A stretch of DNA of 64,000 bases from Kaistia sp. 32K (GTDB taxonomy: Bacteria; Pseudomonadota; Alphaproteobacteria; Rhizobiales; Kaistiaceae): contig NZ_AP024269.1 of assembly GCF_016629525.1 (NCBI RefSeq), positions 4,613,501 through 4,677,500 on the forward strand, written 5' to 3'. Positions 11,061-21,826 of this stretch are shown piece after piece. The translations under genes were made by a program, and so were the position numbers. Under the pieces are notes generated by a model that saw nothing but the letters and a program-made list of their open reading frames with translations, was not told the origin of the DNA and ran no database searches. The first letter of the stretch is position 1. Every line of letters starts with the position of its first letter.

Positions 11061-11092
11061 AAAACAAAAAACGCGGCCCGGAGGCCGCGTTT
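11061..11092 (-). terminator. Rho-independent terminator of purH
   Basis: An 8-10 bp stem (AACGCGGCC / GGCCGCGTT, loop CGGA) with an A-rich run at 11061-11070 gives a T-run on the minus strand, about 25 nt after the purH stop. Confidence 0.92.
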
Positions 11093-11116
11093 TCATTCGG
11101 CGAATTGTCGAACCGC

Positions 11117-12733
11117 TCAGTGGCGGAAGTGGCGCATGCCGGTGAAGACCATGGCGAGGCCGGCTTCGTCTGCGGCGGCGATCACCTCGTCGTCGCGCAT
11201 CGAGCCGCCCGGCTGGATGATCGCCGTGGCGCCCGCCTCGGCCGCGGCCAGAAGGCCGTCGGCGAAGGGGAAGAACGCGTCGGAGGCGACGACCGAACCC
11301 TTGGCGAGCGTCTCCGGCAGGCCGGCGGTGCGAGCGGCGTCGGCCGCCTTCTTGGCGGCGATGGTCGATGAATCGACGCGGCTCATCTGGCCGGCGCCGA
11401 CGCCGACCGTGGCGCCGTCCTTCACATAGACGATGGCGTTCGACTTGACGTGCTTGGCGACGCGGAAGGCGAAGAGGAGATCGTCGAGCTCGGCGTCAGA
11501 GGGCGCACGCTTGGTGACGACCTTCAGATCCGACTTCTGGACACGGCCGGCGTCGCGGTCCTGCACCAGCAGGCCGCCCGCCACCGTCTTGACCGTCGTG
11601 CCCTTCGCCGCCGGATCCGGCAGGCCACCGGTGACGAGCAGACGCAGGTTCTTCTTGGCGGCGACGATCGCCACCGCCTCGTCGGTCGCGTCCGGGGCGA
11701 TGATCACCTCGGTGAAGATCTCGACGATCTTCTTCGCGGCTTCCGCATCGAGCGTGCGGTTCAGCGCGACGATGCCGCCGAAGGCCGAGACCGGGTCGCA
11801 GCGCAGCGCCTTGTCATAGGCCTCGGCGAGCGTCGCGCCGGTGGCGACGCCGCAGGGATTGGCGTGCTTGATGATGGCGACGGCGGCCGTCTCGGCCGGG
11901 TCGAACTCGGCCACCAGCTCGAAGGCGGCGTCGGTGTCGTTGATGTTGTTGTAGGAGAGCTGCTTGCCCTGCAGCTGCTTCGCCGTCGAGACGCCGGGGC
12001 GGATTTCGCCGCTGGCGTAGAAGGCCGCCTGCTGATGCGGGTTCTCGCCATAGCGCATGATCTCGCGCAACGAACCACCGAACGAGCGCCAGGCCGGCGC
12101 CGGCTCTTCCAGCACGCGGGCGAACCAGCCGGAGACGGCGGCGTCGTAAGCCGCCGTGCGGGCAAAGGCCTTGGCGGCGAGGCGCTTGCGGAAGGCGAGC
12201 GGCGTCGCGCCGGCATTGGCGTCGAGCGTCTCCAGCACCGAGGCGTAGTCGGCCGGGTCGACGACGATCGAGACGAAGCCGTGGTTCTTGGCGGCGGCGC
12301 GCGTCATGGCCGGGCCGCCGATGTCGATGTTCTCGACGGCGGTGGCGTAGTCCTCGGTCGCGGCGATCGTCTTCTCGAACGGGTAGAGGTTGACGGCGAC
12401 GAGATCGAAACCCTCGATGCCGTGCTCTTCCATCTCGGCCGCGTGCTGGGGATCGTTGCGGATGCCGAGCAGGCCGCCATGGATCTTCGGATGCAGCGTC
12501 TTGACCCGGCCGCCGAGAATTTCCGGGAAACCGATCACGTCGGCGACGTTGGTGGCCGGCAATCCGGCGTCGATAAGCGCCTTGCAGGTCGATCCGGTGG
12601 CGACGAGCGCGACGCCGCGCTCATGCAGCGCCCGGGCGAAGTCGATCAGGCCGGTGGAATCGGAGACCGAAAAGAGCGCGCGCTTCATCGGAACGAGTTC
12701 GGGAAGGGCGACCTTTGACGGCGGTACGGCCAT
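11117..12733 (-). CDS. purH: Bifunctional AICAR formyltransferase / IMP cyclohydrolase PurH
   Basis: A 538-residue enzyme for the last two steps of de novo IMP synthesis. The N-terminal IMP cyclohydrolase (MGS-like) domain shows [34 protein letters not shown] and VNLYPFE. The C-terminal AICAR transformylase domain shows the substrate-binding motif KHANPCG and [18 protein letters not shown] sequence (here [13 protein letters not shown]). The length is normal. GAGG lies about 8 nt before the ATG. It is the last gene of the minus-strand run htpX-rsmB-heparinase-like-purH. Confidence 0.97.
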   Translation of the reverse strand: MAVPPSKVALPELVPMKRALFSVSDSTGLIDFARALHERGVALVATGSTCKALIDAGLPATNVADVIGFPEILGGRVKTLHPKIHGGLLGIRNDPQHAAEMEEHGIEGFDLVAVNLYPFEKTIAATEDYATAVENIDIGGPAMTRAAAKNHGFVSIVVDPADYASVLETLDANAGATPLAFRKRLAAKAFARTAAYDAAVSGWFARVLEEPAPAWRSFGGSLREIMRYGENPHQQAAFYASGEIRPGVSTAKQLQGKQLSYNNINDTDAAFELVAEFDPAETAAVAIIKHANPCGVATGATLAEAYDKALRCDPVSAFGGIVALNRTLDAEAAKKIVEIFTEVIIAPDATDEAVAIVAAKKNLRLLVTGGLPDPAAKGTTVKTVAGGLLVQDRDAGRVQKSDLKVVTKRAPSDAELDDLLFAFRVAKHVKSNAIVYVKDGATVGVGAGQMSRVDSSTIAAKKAADAARTAGLPETLAKGSVVASDAFFPFADGLLAAAEAGATAIIQPGGSMRDDEVIAAADEAGLAMVFTGMRHFRH

Positions 12734-12802
12734 GGCATCCTCGCGGGGGTTTGTCGATGAGGCCCGCGCGATAGCACGATTTCCCGCGCGATGCAGCCCG
12801 CT

Positions 12803-14551
12803 TCACGCCCCCAGCGGCAGATCGTCTTCCGGCTCGTCGTGATAGCGCGGATGTCCGCCCGGCTCGACGACGCAATGCAGGTACCAGTGCACCTCGGCCT
12901 GGTTCAGGGCGCGGCCATAGACGACGATCTGCCCGGTGCGGCGGCTGCCGCGAATGTCGGAGAGGCGAATGCTCTCCTCCCAGACGACCTCCAGCCCCGG
13001 CGCGCCGAATTCCCAGGCCGAGCCGTCCGGCAGCCCGAGCAGCACCGCCTCGCCATTGCCGATGCGCTCGGCGCTGATGGCGGGATGCAGGTGGAAGCGG
13101 ATGGCGAAGGCGTCGCGGCCGCCGCGCGCCACGCTGGTGAACGCATCGACGCCGTCGACGCGATCGCCATAGGGCGACAGCACGATGCGGCGCTGATGGC
13201 GGATGCCGAAGCGGGAGACGTAGCCGTCATGGGTGGCGGTCACCGTCGTCTGGCCGCGATCTTCCTCGCGGGCGACGTCGACCCGGCCGGGCCCCCAGAC
13301 GATCGCCTCGCCCAGCCGGTCGGCCAGGAAGCCGCCGTTCAGGAAGCGGCAGGAGGAGGAATCGTTCAGCGTCACGGTCGAATGCGCCGCCGTGGTGCGC
13401 GCCATCCGTCGCAAGGCCGCCGCGCCCGGACCCGGCACGCCGCAATTGACGATCAGCGGCTGGCGGCCGACGCTCATCTCGAAGGAGAGGCAGCCGGCAT
13501 GCGCGTCGAGCGACAGCGCGGGCGGCGGCGGCGCGCCGGTATCCATCAGGATCACCGTGTCGCCGGCCTCGAGGCGCTGATAGCCGACGAAGGGCGCGTT
13601 GCGGCCGGCCGAGCCGCGCGCATCGTCATAGGCGAGCACGGTGGCGAGCAGGCCGAGCTGCGTCTCGCCCATGCCGTTGAAGCGGGCGAAGGAGCCGTCA
13701 CCGTGCCGGAAGAAGCGCAGCATCGGCATCATCCGGTCGATGGCGCCGAGCAACACGGCGGAAGGCTGCTGGCCGCGCGCGGTATAGGCCTGGCGGAGCG
13801 GCAGCAGGTCGACGAGAATTTCCAGCACCGTGCCGGGATTGCGGCCGACATGGCCGCCATCCGGCAGGATCTGCCGCTGCAGCTCCTGATCGAGCCAGCG
13901 CGAGACCTGGCGCACCATGCGCGGCTGGTCGGAGAGCGACAGTCCCGCCGCCGCCAGCGCCATCATGACGCGGAGCCGCGGCAGGCCGGGCTGGACGTCG
14001 CGGGCGACGCGCCGGAGATGCCGCACCTGCCGGGTCAGCGAGCGCATGAAGCGGCGATAGAAGCCGTGGTCGCAGCCTTCGAGCACCAGCGGCGTCTGCG
14101 CCAGCCAGGACAGGATGCGTCGCGCCGTCACGTCCGGATCGCGCGCCGCGCGGTCGTGGTTCTTCTGGAAGCGGATCCATTCGTCGACCAGCGCTCGCGC
14201 ATTCGAGCGCGACACGGCGAGGTCTGAGGCGCGCAGATGCCGCAGCCAGCCGAAGGAATGCAGCCGCTCGGCCCAGGCGCGCGACGGCGCCTCGATCTCG
14301 AACACCGAGAATCCGGCGACGTCGACCACCTCGCCGGCGAAGACGAAGCGGCCGGCATAGATGTCGTTGGCGATGGTGGGATCGGCAGTCCTGAGATCGG
14401 TCGGCGCGATCAGCAGCCGCTCCGGCACCTGGCCGTAATATTTCCAGCGGTAGAGCGGGCTCGCATGGAACGCATAGCGCGCGCGTCGCCAGGCCGAGGC
14501 GAGTGCGAAGCGGACGAGCCGACCCCGACCGGATCCTGCTCCGAACGCCAT
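12803..14551 (-). CDS. Heparinase II/III family protein
   Basis: A 582-residue protein of the heparinase II/III (PL12/PL15-like) family. An N-terminal alpha-toroid domain (W.RHLR.., WL.Q..L.IL.DGGH..RNPG) is followed by a C-terminal beta-sandwich with the family AHST.TLND sequence. Some members are polysaccharide lyases, but this group in Hyphomicrobiales, located between rsmB and purH, has no proven substrate. The frame begins at 14641; the ATG at 14551 is chosen because AAGGAG lies 9 nt upstream. No signal peptide is obvious, so localisation is unclear. Confidence 0.88.
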   Translation of the reverse strand: MAFGAGSGRGRLVRFALASAWRRARYAFHASPLYRWKYYGQVPERLLIAPTDLRTADPTIANDIYAGRFVFAGEVVDVAGFSVFEIEAPSRAWAERLHSFGWLRHLRASDLAVSRSNARALVDEWIRFQKNHDRAARDPDVTARRILSWLAQTPLVLEGCDHGFYRRFMRSLTRQVRHLRRVARDVQPGLPRLRVMMALAAAGLSLSDQPRMVRQVSRWLDQELQRQILPDGGHVGRNPGTVLEILVDLLPLRQAYTARGQQPSAVLLGAIDRMMPMLRFFRHGDGSFARFNGMGETQLGLLATVLAYDDARGSAGRNAPFVGYQRLEAGDTVILMDTGAPPPPALSLDAHAGCLSFEMSVGRQPLIVNCGVPGPGAAALRRMARTTAAHSTVTLNDSSSCRFLNGGFLADRLGEAIVWGPGRVDVAREEDRGQTTVTATHDGYVSRFGIRHQRRIVLSPYGDRVDGVDAFTSVARGGRDAFAIRFHLHPAISAERIGNGEAVLLGLPDGSAWEFGAPGLEVVWEESIRLSDIRGSRRTGQIVVYGRALNQAEVHWYLHCVVEPGGHPRYHDEPEDDLPLGA

Positions 14552-14663
14552 ACCCTCTCGCTCCTTCATCTGCCGCTGATTGTCTTCTGAGCTGTCGATG
14601 CGACGCGGCGAACGAATCAGTCCGCCAGCCTTGCGCCCCATCTAATTGCGCCTTGATTCAAAT

Positions 14664-14721
14664 GGAAACCGTTTCCGGCGGGCTGGACCCCGCTCCATCC
14701 CAAGGGAAAAGGGATGGAGCG
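14664..14721. repeat. Two inverted repeats between rsmB and the heparinase gene
   Basis: GGAAAC-C-GTTTCC (14664-14676) and a perfect 11-bp inverted repeat with arms CGCTCCATCCC (14691-14701) and GGGATGGAGCG (14711-14721) lie in the 230-nt gap. There is no T-run, so they are not classical terminators; they could be operator-like sites or an RNA hairpin in the operon transcript. Confidence 0.5.
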
Positions 14722-14782
14722 CTCGGATTTCGCGTGTCGCCACCATGCCGGCCAACGATAGGTTGCTTCGCCGGCCCCGCTT

Positions 14783-16147
14783 CTAGAACCGCCGGAAGCG
14801 CGCGGCGAAGAAGCCGTCGAGGCCGGAGAGGCGCGGCTCCCCGTTCGGCAGGTCGGAGGGCAGCGTCCTCAAGAAGCCCTCGCGGCAGATCGCCTCGAGG
14901 CCACCAACCTCTTCCGGCCGGATCGGCTCCAGCGCCAGCGGCAGGCTCGCCAGAGCCAACGCAACCTGGTCCTCGCCCTCGGCCCGCTCCAGCGAGCAGG
15001 TGCAGTAAACCAGGATGCCGCCCGAGCGCAGCATCGAGGTTGCCCGCGCCAGCAGCGACATCTGTATATTCGCCAGCGCCTTGATGTCGGAGGGCCGCTT
15101 CAGCACGGCGACGTCGGGATGGCGGCGGATCGTGCCGGTCGCCGAACAGGGCGCGTCGAGCAGGACGGCGTCGAAAAGCCGCCCCGGCTGCCAGGTTTCG
15201 ACATCGGCGGCGATCGTGCCGATCTGCAGCTTCAGCCGCGAGAGATTCTCGCGCACCCGCTGCAGGCGGGGCTCGGAGATGTCGACCGCCATCACCTTGG
15301 CGCCGGCAAGCGCCAGCTGCGCCGTCTTGCCGCCGGGCGCGGCGCAGAGATCGGCGACGTCGAGGCCCTCGACATTGCCGAGCAGCTTGGCCGGCAGCGC
15401 GGCGGCGGCGTCCTGCACCCACCACTGGCCCTCGGCGAAGCCCGGCAAGGCGTCGATCGGCCCATGCGGGATGAGCCGGACGCTGCCGGTCGGCAGAACG
15501 ATGCCGCCGAGCTTCTCGGCCCAGCCCTCGGGGTCCGACTTGACGGTCAGGTCGAGCGACGGTTCCAGCAGATGGGCCGCGGCGATCTCCGCTGTGGTGG
15601 CGGCGCCATAGTCGGCGACCCAGCGCTCATAGAGCCAGTCCGGCACGTTGAGGCGAACCTCATCCTGCGACGCCAGGATGGCGTCGCGCTGCTCGGTCAG
15701 CCGGCGCAATACCGCGTTGACCAGGCCCTTGAAATGGCGGGCGTCGCGATCGGCCTCGGCGGTCTCGACGGCGATCGAGACGGCGGCGTGATCCGGCACG
15801 TCCATGAACAGGATCTGCGCGGCGGCGACATGCAGGATGGCGGGCAGCGGGCCCGACTTGCGCGGCAGCGCCTTGTCGAGGAAGCGACCGAGCGCGTCGT
15901 CGATCTGGCTGCGACGACGCAGCGCGATGCCGAGAATGGCGCGCGCCAGCCCGCGCTCGCGCGGGTCGAGCGTCTCGAACGGGCCGTCGGTCGCATCGAT
16001 GGCGCTGTCGAGCGGGCGATGCTCGGCGAGCACCGCCATCAGCGCCGTGGTGGCGGCCATGCGGGCGGCGACGCCGGGTGCAAGACGGGGCGCGCGCGGC
16101 GCGTGGCGGGAGGGACGGGCGCCGGACGGCGTTGTCTTCTTACTCAA
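14783..16147 (-). CDS. rsmB: 16S rRNA (cytosine-C5) methyltransferase, RsmB/NOP family
   Basis: A SAM-dependent RNA methyltransferase. A NusB-like RNA-binding domain (about residues 25-155) precedes a Rossmann methyltransferase domain with [30 protein letters not shown] and the catalytic YCTCSL cysteine. RsmB makes m5C967 in 16S rRNA. The frame opens at 16195. The TTG at 16147 overlaps the htpX stop (TTGA) and has AGGGGG 8 nt upstream, so it is preferred; a GTG at 16153 is the alternative. Coupled to htpX, and upstream of the heparinase-like and purH genes. Confidence 0.92.
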   Translation of the reverse strand: MSKKTTPSGARPSRHAPRAPRLAPGVAARMAATTALMAVLAEHRPLDSAIDATDGPFETLDPRERGLARAILGIALRRRSQIDDALGRFLDKALPRKSGPLPAILHVAAAQILFMDVPDHAAVSIAVETAEADRDARHFKGLVNAVLRRLTEQRDAILASQDEVRLNVPDWLYERWVADYGAATTAEIAAAHLLEPSLDLTVKSDPEGWAEKLGGIVLPTGSVRLIPHGPIDALPGFAEGQWWVQDAAAALPAKLLGNVEGLDVADLCAAPGGKTAQLALAGAKVMAVDISEPRLQRVRENLSRLKLQIGTIAADVETWQPGRLFDAVLLDAPCSATGTIRRHPDVAVLKRPSDIKALANIQMSLLARATSMLRSGGILVYCTCSLERAEGEDQVALALASLPLALEPIRPEEVGGLEAICREGFLRTLPSDLPNGEPRLSGLDGFFAARFRRF

Positions 16148-17157
16148 CCCCACGGCCCCCTGCCGGAGGAACCATTGGAGCCCGAACCACCCCACGGGCC
16201 CCGAGGGGCAGCGCCGGCGGAGGGACGGGCCGAGCGGAAGCCGCCCGGCAGGCTCACATTGGCCTTGGGCCGGCCCGGGGCCGAACCGCCGCCGCCGCGA
16301 CGGCCGCCGAATTCGGCCTCCATCGCCATCAGGGCCGCGATCCGGTTCTCGGTGTCCGGATGTGTCGAGAAGAGATTGTCCATACGCTGCCCGGATAGGG
16401 GATTGATGATGAAGAGATGGGCGGAGGCCGGATTGGCCTCGGCCGCCTCGTTGGGGATCTCGTGCGCCCCGCGCGCGATCTTGGCAAGGGCGCTCGCCAG
16501 AGCGCGCGGCTGGCCGCAGATCTCGGCGCCGAGGCGATCGGCCGAATATTCGCGCGTCCGGCTCACCGCCATCTGCACCAGCATGGCGGCGAGCGGCGCC
16601 ACGATGGCGGCGGCGATCACGCCGATGATGCCGAGCGGGTTGTTGTTCTCGCGGTTGTGGCTGCCGCCGAAGAAGAAGGCGAAATTCGCCAGCATCGAGA
16701 TCGCGCCGGCGAGCGTCGCGGTGATCGTCATGGTCAGCGTGTCGTGGTTCTTCACATGCGCCAGCTCATGCGCCATCACGCCGGCGATCTCGTCGCGGGT
16801 CAGCGCCTGCAGCAGGCCGGTCGACGCGGCGACGGCGGCGTTCTGCGGATTGCGGCCGGTCGCGAAGGCGTTGGGCTGGGCGGAATCGATGACATAGACC
16901 TTCGGCATGGGAAGACCGGCGCGCTGCGCCAGATCGCGGACGATGCCGTAGTACTCCGGCGCGCTGCGTTCGTCGACCTCATGGGCGCCGTACATCGACA
17001 GCACCATCCTGTCGGAGTTCCAGTAGCTGAACACGTTCATGCCGGCGGCGATGACGAAGGCGATCATCATGCCGCTCGAACCGCCGATCAGGTAGCCGAC
17101 TCCCATGAAGATGGCGGTAAGGGCCGCAATCAGCATGGCAGTACGCATCACGTTCAT
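16144..17157 (-). CDS. htpX: Zinc metalloprotease HtpX
   Basis: A 337-residue M48-family membrane protease involved in quality control of inner-membrane proteins. Two N-terminal membrane segments (about 6-25 and 29-46) precede the zinc motif HELAHVKNH, two further hydrophobic segments, and the third ligand in SREYSAD-like sequence (here [12 protein letters not shown]). The last 50 or so residues form a Gly/Arg/Pro/Ser-rich low-complexity tail. The start ATG is on the htpX side of a 177-nt divergent region shared with the SDHAF4 gene. rsmB overlaps its stop. Confidence 0.95.
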   Translation of the reverse strand: MNVMRTAMLIAALTAIFMGVGYLIGGSSGMMIAFVIAAGMNVFSYWNSDRMVLSMYGAHEVDERSAPEYYGIVRDLAQRAGLPMPKVYVIDSAQPNAFATGRNPQNAAVAASTGLLQALTRDEIAGVMAHELAHVKNHDTLTMTITATLAGAISMLANFAFFFGGSHNRENNNPLGIIGVIAAAIVAPLAAMLVQMAVSRTREYSADRLGAEICGQPRALASALAKIARGAHEIPNEAAEANPASAHLFIINPLSGQRMDNLFSTHPDTENRIAALMAMEAEFGGRRGGGGSAPGRPKANVSLPGGFRSARPSAGAAPRGPWGGSGSNGSSGRGPWG

Positions 17158-17334
17158 CGGTCACTCCAGCTCCGGGTGGCGCGCGGCGCCTGCATTGCAG
17201 CACCGTGCGGGATCGACCTATATGATGGGAAGATGCAGGTCGACCTGCAAGTTGCGGCCCTGTTGCAGTTCCCTTCCGCCGCATGGCCAATCCCGCCGGA
17301 ATCAGCCCTTTCCGGCACAGCCGCCCCGAGGCCC
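17158..17334. promoter_or_regulatory. Divergent htpX / SDHAF4 promoter region
   Basis: A 177-nt spacer between two divergent genes must carry both promoters. A CGATCGACCTATATGATGGG segment (about 17211-17230) is the only AT-rich patch that could form a -10. No clear operator is visible. Confidence 0.3.
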
Positions 17335-17529
17335 ATGACCAACGAAGCACCCGCCCCCGCCCCGCGACCCCTGAGCGAAGCCGCGCAGCGCGCGCTCGCC
17401 GAGGCCGAGGTCCGCCGCGCCGAAATCGACGCCGCGACGAAGCGCCCGCGCGAGATCCTCGGCCGCTCCGGCCCCGAACCGGTCCGCTACGGCGACTGGG
17501 AAAACAAGGGCATCGCCAGCGATTTCTGA
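17335..17529 (+). CDS. DUF1674 protein, succinate dehydrogenase assembly factor 4 homologue
   Basis: A 64-residue protein of the DUF1674/SDHAF4 family, which binds the flavoprotein SdhA and aids its assembly with SdhB. The diagnostic C-terminus is present: E.LGR.GPEP.RYGDWE.KGI.SDF. The N-terminal half is Ala/Pro/Glu-rich and variable, as in other members. Its partner sdhA is not in the window. The position next to htpX is commonly seen in Hyphomicrobiales. Confidence 0.9.
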   Translation: MTNEAPAPAPRPLSEAAQRALAEAEVRRAEIDAATKRPREILGRSGPEPVRYGDWENKGIASDF

Positions 17530-17592
17530 GGCGGCGACGAGCCCGTCTTCCTGTGCTAGCCTCGCTCGGCAATCGACGTGATCGGGAATGCC

Positions 17593-17865
17593 ATGACGTT
17601 GTCAGTCAAGCTGGATCCTGATGCCGAGGCGCGCCTGAAGGCGCTGGCCGAGACGCGTCGTCTCGATCCGGATGTCATGCTGCACGAGGCGATCGTGGAA
17701 TATCTCGATCGCGAGGAGGCGCGTCAGGCCTTCAAGGCGGAGGCGTTGGCCTCGCTCAGCGCCTTTGGCGAGGACGGGTTGCATCTGACCCTCGACGAGA
17801 CCGAGGCCTGGCTCGACGGCTGGGGCACGGATGCGGATGCGCCTCCGCCGCCTTGCCACAAATAA
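17593..17865 (+). CDS. Ribbon-helix-helix antitoxin of a type II TA module
   Basis: A 90-residue protein with an N-terminal RHH DNA-binding pattern (MTLSVKLDPDAEARLKALAE..., about residues 1-45) and an acidic C-terminal tail (LDETEAWLDGWGTD) of the type that wraps a toxin. The GTG at 17578 is an alternative start, but the ATG at 17593 fits better, with GGGA upstream. The toxin gene overlaps its 3' end by 13 nt, so the two are translationally coupled. Expected to repress its own promoter together with the toxin. Confidence 0.82.
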   Translation: MTLSVKLDPDAEARLKALAETRRLDPDVMLHEAIVEYLDREEARQAFKAEALASLSAFGEDGLHLTLDETEAWLDGWGTDADAPPPPCHK

Positions 17866-18146
17866 TCCTGACAGCCGGCGCGCTTGCCGGCATCGAGCGC
17901 TGCCGCAGCCACCTTTCTGCGCGCGATCCCGAAGCAGCGCGCCGAGCCGCATCGGCAATCCGGGAACGACTGCAGAAACTGACCTTGTCGCCCGAAATCG
18001 GCCGCCGCGTCGCCGAGGCGCCGGAACTGCGCGAGCTCGTGATCCCGTTTGGCAGGCTCGGCTATGTCGCGCTCTACCATCACGACATGGAATCGGACCG
18101 CCTGCTGATCCTTGCCTTTCGCCATCAGCGGGAGGCCGGCTACTGA
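17853..18146 (+). CDS. ParE/RelE-superfamily toxin
   Basis: A 97-residue basic protein of the RelE/ParE fold. It shows an N-terminal helix-hairpin ([30 protein letters not shown]...P.IGR), then a beta-sheet ending ALYHHD..SDRLLILAFRHQREAGY. The P.IGRRV....LREL..PFG..GYVALY core resembles ParE-type gyrase toxins. It starts at a TTG inside the antitoxin gene (17853), with no good ribosome binding site, implying coupling. Downstream, an 8-bp inverted repeat (18130-18157) lies at the convergence with acsA. Confidence 0.83.
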   Translation: MPQIILTAGALAGIERCRSHLSARDPEAARRAASAIRERLQKLTLSPEIGRRVAEAPELRELVIPFGRLGYVALYHHDMESDRLLILAFRHQREAGY

Positions 18147-18167
18147 GCTGGCCTCCCGGGATAGTGG

Positions 18168-20108
<1,941 letters not shown>

Positions 20109-20197
20109 AGTCTTCCCTCCCTGGCAGCGCCGCGCGAAGCGGTGCGCCGTGATACCGGCGCGCATTATGCGAATCCCGCGCGGCCGGGCAAGGCAGA

Positions 20198-20860
20198 CTA
20201 GAGCGCTTCGCAAAAGCCGAGTTGCAGCACGTTGACCCGCTTCACCGTGGCGTCCTCCAGCGCGGGATGAACCGGCACCTCGTAGCGGGCGAGATCGCGC
20301 CGGCCGGTGGCCGGCGCATAGGCCCGGTCGGGGTCGCCGGCGATGACGGTCATGCCGCCCGCGGCGAGCCTCTGGAGCCATGGCAGCAGCACGGCGGCGA
20401 AACCGCGATCGTAGAAGACGTCGCCGGCCAGGAGCACGTCGCAATTGTCGAGCGCTGCGCCGATGAGATCGACGCGGCGCGCCGAGACGGCGACGCCGTT
20501 CGCCGCCGCGTTCAGGCCGATCGACGCCACGGCGAAGGGATCGATGTCGACGGCCTCGACATCCGAGGCGCCCGCCAGCGCCGCTGCGATCGCCACCAGC
20601 CCGGAGCCGGAGGCGAAATCGAGCACGCGCTTTCCGCGCACGGTTTCGGGATGGTCGAGGATGTAGCGCGCCAGCCCCTGCCCGCCGGCCCAGGCGAAGG
20701 CCCAGAATGGCGGCGGCAGATCAGCCTGGTCGAGCGTCGCCTCGGTCAGGTGCCAGAGCGCCGTCGCCTCATCGGCCTGGTGCAGGCGGATTTCCGGCAC
20801 GAAGGCAACCGGCGACAACCGGGTCTGCTCGCGGACGAAAACCGCCGGATCGGCGATCAA
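20198..20860 (-). CDS. Class I SAM-dependent protein methyltransferase, METTL20/ETFB-lysine type
   Basis: A 220-residue Rossmann methyltransferase. The SAM motif is [18 protein letters not shown], followed by [10 protein letters not shown] and a post-I motif GDVFYD. This arrangement and the N-terminal [11 protein letters not shown] segment resemble bacterial homologues of METTL20, which methylates lysines of the electron-transfer flavoprotein beta subunit; PrmA-like annotation is the common alternative. It follows the EVE gene by 7 nt and is probably the last gene of a YciI-EVE-methyltransferase operon. Confidence 0.82.
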   Translation of the reverse strand: MIADPAVFVREQTRLSPVAFVPEIRLHQADEATALWHLTEATLDQADLPPPFWAFAWAGGQGLARYILDHPETVRGKRVLDFASGSGLVAIAAALAGASDVEAVDIDPFAVASIGLNAAANGVAVSARRVDLIGAALDNCDVLLAGDVFYDRGFAAVLLPWLQRLAAGGMTVIAGDPDRAYAPATGRRDLARYEVPVHPALEDATVKRVNVLQLGFCEAL

Positions 20861-20867
20861 GCCGGGC

Positions 20868-21296
20868 TCAGATCGCGGCCGGGTCGAGCCCGCCGAGTTC
20901 CAGGATGAGCTTCCACTCGCGCTCCGTCACCGGCTGCACCGAGAGGCGCGAATTGCCGACCAGCGCCATGCCCTCGAGCCGCGGCTCGGCCTTCGCCGTC
21001 TCCAGCGAATAGGGCTTTGGCAGATCGCGGACGGCGCGCAGATCGACGCATTCCCAGCGGCCGCTGTCGTCGGTGGAGTCGGGATGGGCCAGCTTCGCCA
21101 CCTCGACGATCCCGACGATCTCCTTGCCGATGTTGGAATGGTAGAAGAAGCCGCGATCGCCAAGCTGCATGGCGCGCATGTTGTTGCGCGCCTGGTAGTT
21201 GCGGACCCCGTCCCATTCCTGGCCAGCGGCTCCCTTCTTCTTCAGATCGTCGAAGGAGAAGACATCGGGTTCGGACTTGAAGAGCCAATAGGCCAT
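20868..21296 (-). CDS. EVE domain-containing protein
   Basis: A 142-residue single-domain EVE (PUA-like, thymocyte nuclear protein 1-type) protein. Family sequence: MAYWLFKSEPDVFSFDDL, W.GVRNYQARNNMR.M..GD.GFFYHSN, GIVEV, and LS.QPVT..EW. EVE domains are proposed to read modified bases in nucleic acid; no partner restriction gene is nearby, so a housekeeping role is likely. GGAG lies about 6 nt before the ATG. Located between YciI and the methyltransferase. Confidence 0.92.
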   Translation of the reverse strand: MAYWLFKSEPDVFSFDDLKKKGAAGQEWDGVRNYQARNNMRAMQLGDRGFFYHSNIGKEIVGIVEVAKLAHPDSTDDSGRWECVDLRAVRDLPKPYSLETAKAEPRLEGMALVGNSRLSVQPVTEREWKLILELGGLDPAAI

Positions 21297-21341
21297 GGGA
21301 CGCTCCGGGTCGAAATCGGGAAGTGAGGCTGGCGCGGCCGA

Positions 21342-21620
21342 TCAGGCCGGCTTGCCGACGGCCCAGCGCCAGGGGCGAACCACCGTTTCCTTGAACAGGC
21401 CGGCCTTGGCATAGGGGTCGGTGGCGAAGACGGCGCGGGCGGCGGCCTCGTCCTCGGCCTCGAGGATCAGCAGCGAGCCGCACATGTCGCCGCTCTCGTT
21501 CAGGAACGGGCCGGCGATGGCGATGCCGGTTTCCTTCAGCCACTCGATGTGGGCGGGGCGGTTCTCGAGACGGACCGGCAGGCCGTCGTCCTTGTCGGTG
21601 AGAATGGCGACGAAATGCAT
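21342..21620 (-). CDS. YciI family protein
   Basis: A 92-residue YciI-like (dimeric alpha-beta barrel) protein with MHFVAILTDK at the N-terminus, R..HI.WLKE, and the conserved DPY.KAGLF sequence. Family members include small hydrolytic or dehalogenase-like enzymes with a catalytic His/Asp; the substrate here is unknown. The ATG at 21620 has a near-consensus AGGAGGG upstream, so the longer frame from 21812 is rejected. First gene of the YciI-EVE-methyltransferase run. Confidence 0.9.
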   Translation of the reverse strand: MHFVAILTDKDDGLPVRLENRPAHIEWLKETGIAIAGPFLNESGDMCGSLLILEAEDEAAARAVFATDPYAKAGLFKETVVRPWRWAVGKPA

Positions 21621-21631
21621 GAAACCCTCCT

Positions 21632-21716
21632 GGAGCGTTTTCGGGCGAAGGGAATGGGTTCGCCGAAAGAAAACGCGATCGAACAAGAATTGGAACCGTT
21701 CAGCTGAGCGGTTCCG
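21632..21716. repeat. Dispersed repeat, GAGCGTTTTCGxGCGAAG...GAAAACGCGATC type (copy 1)
   Basis: The element has GGAGCGTTTTCGGGCGAAG at one end and GAAAACGCGATCGAAC inside, then a near-perfect 24-nt palindrome (21692-21715) built from GGAACCG and CGGTTCC arms. A second copy in the opposite orientation lies at 57652-57723. It sits between LysR and YciI. Confidence 0.75.
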
Positions 21717-21826
21717 GAATAGCGGCGGCACGTTAGGCGGCGCGCCGACGCGCGTAAAGAGCGGCGGCGCGCGCGGAAGGGGAAAGGCGTCGACGCCTTT
21801 GGATATAGGCATCGACGCCTCACGGA

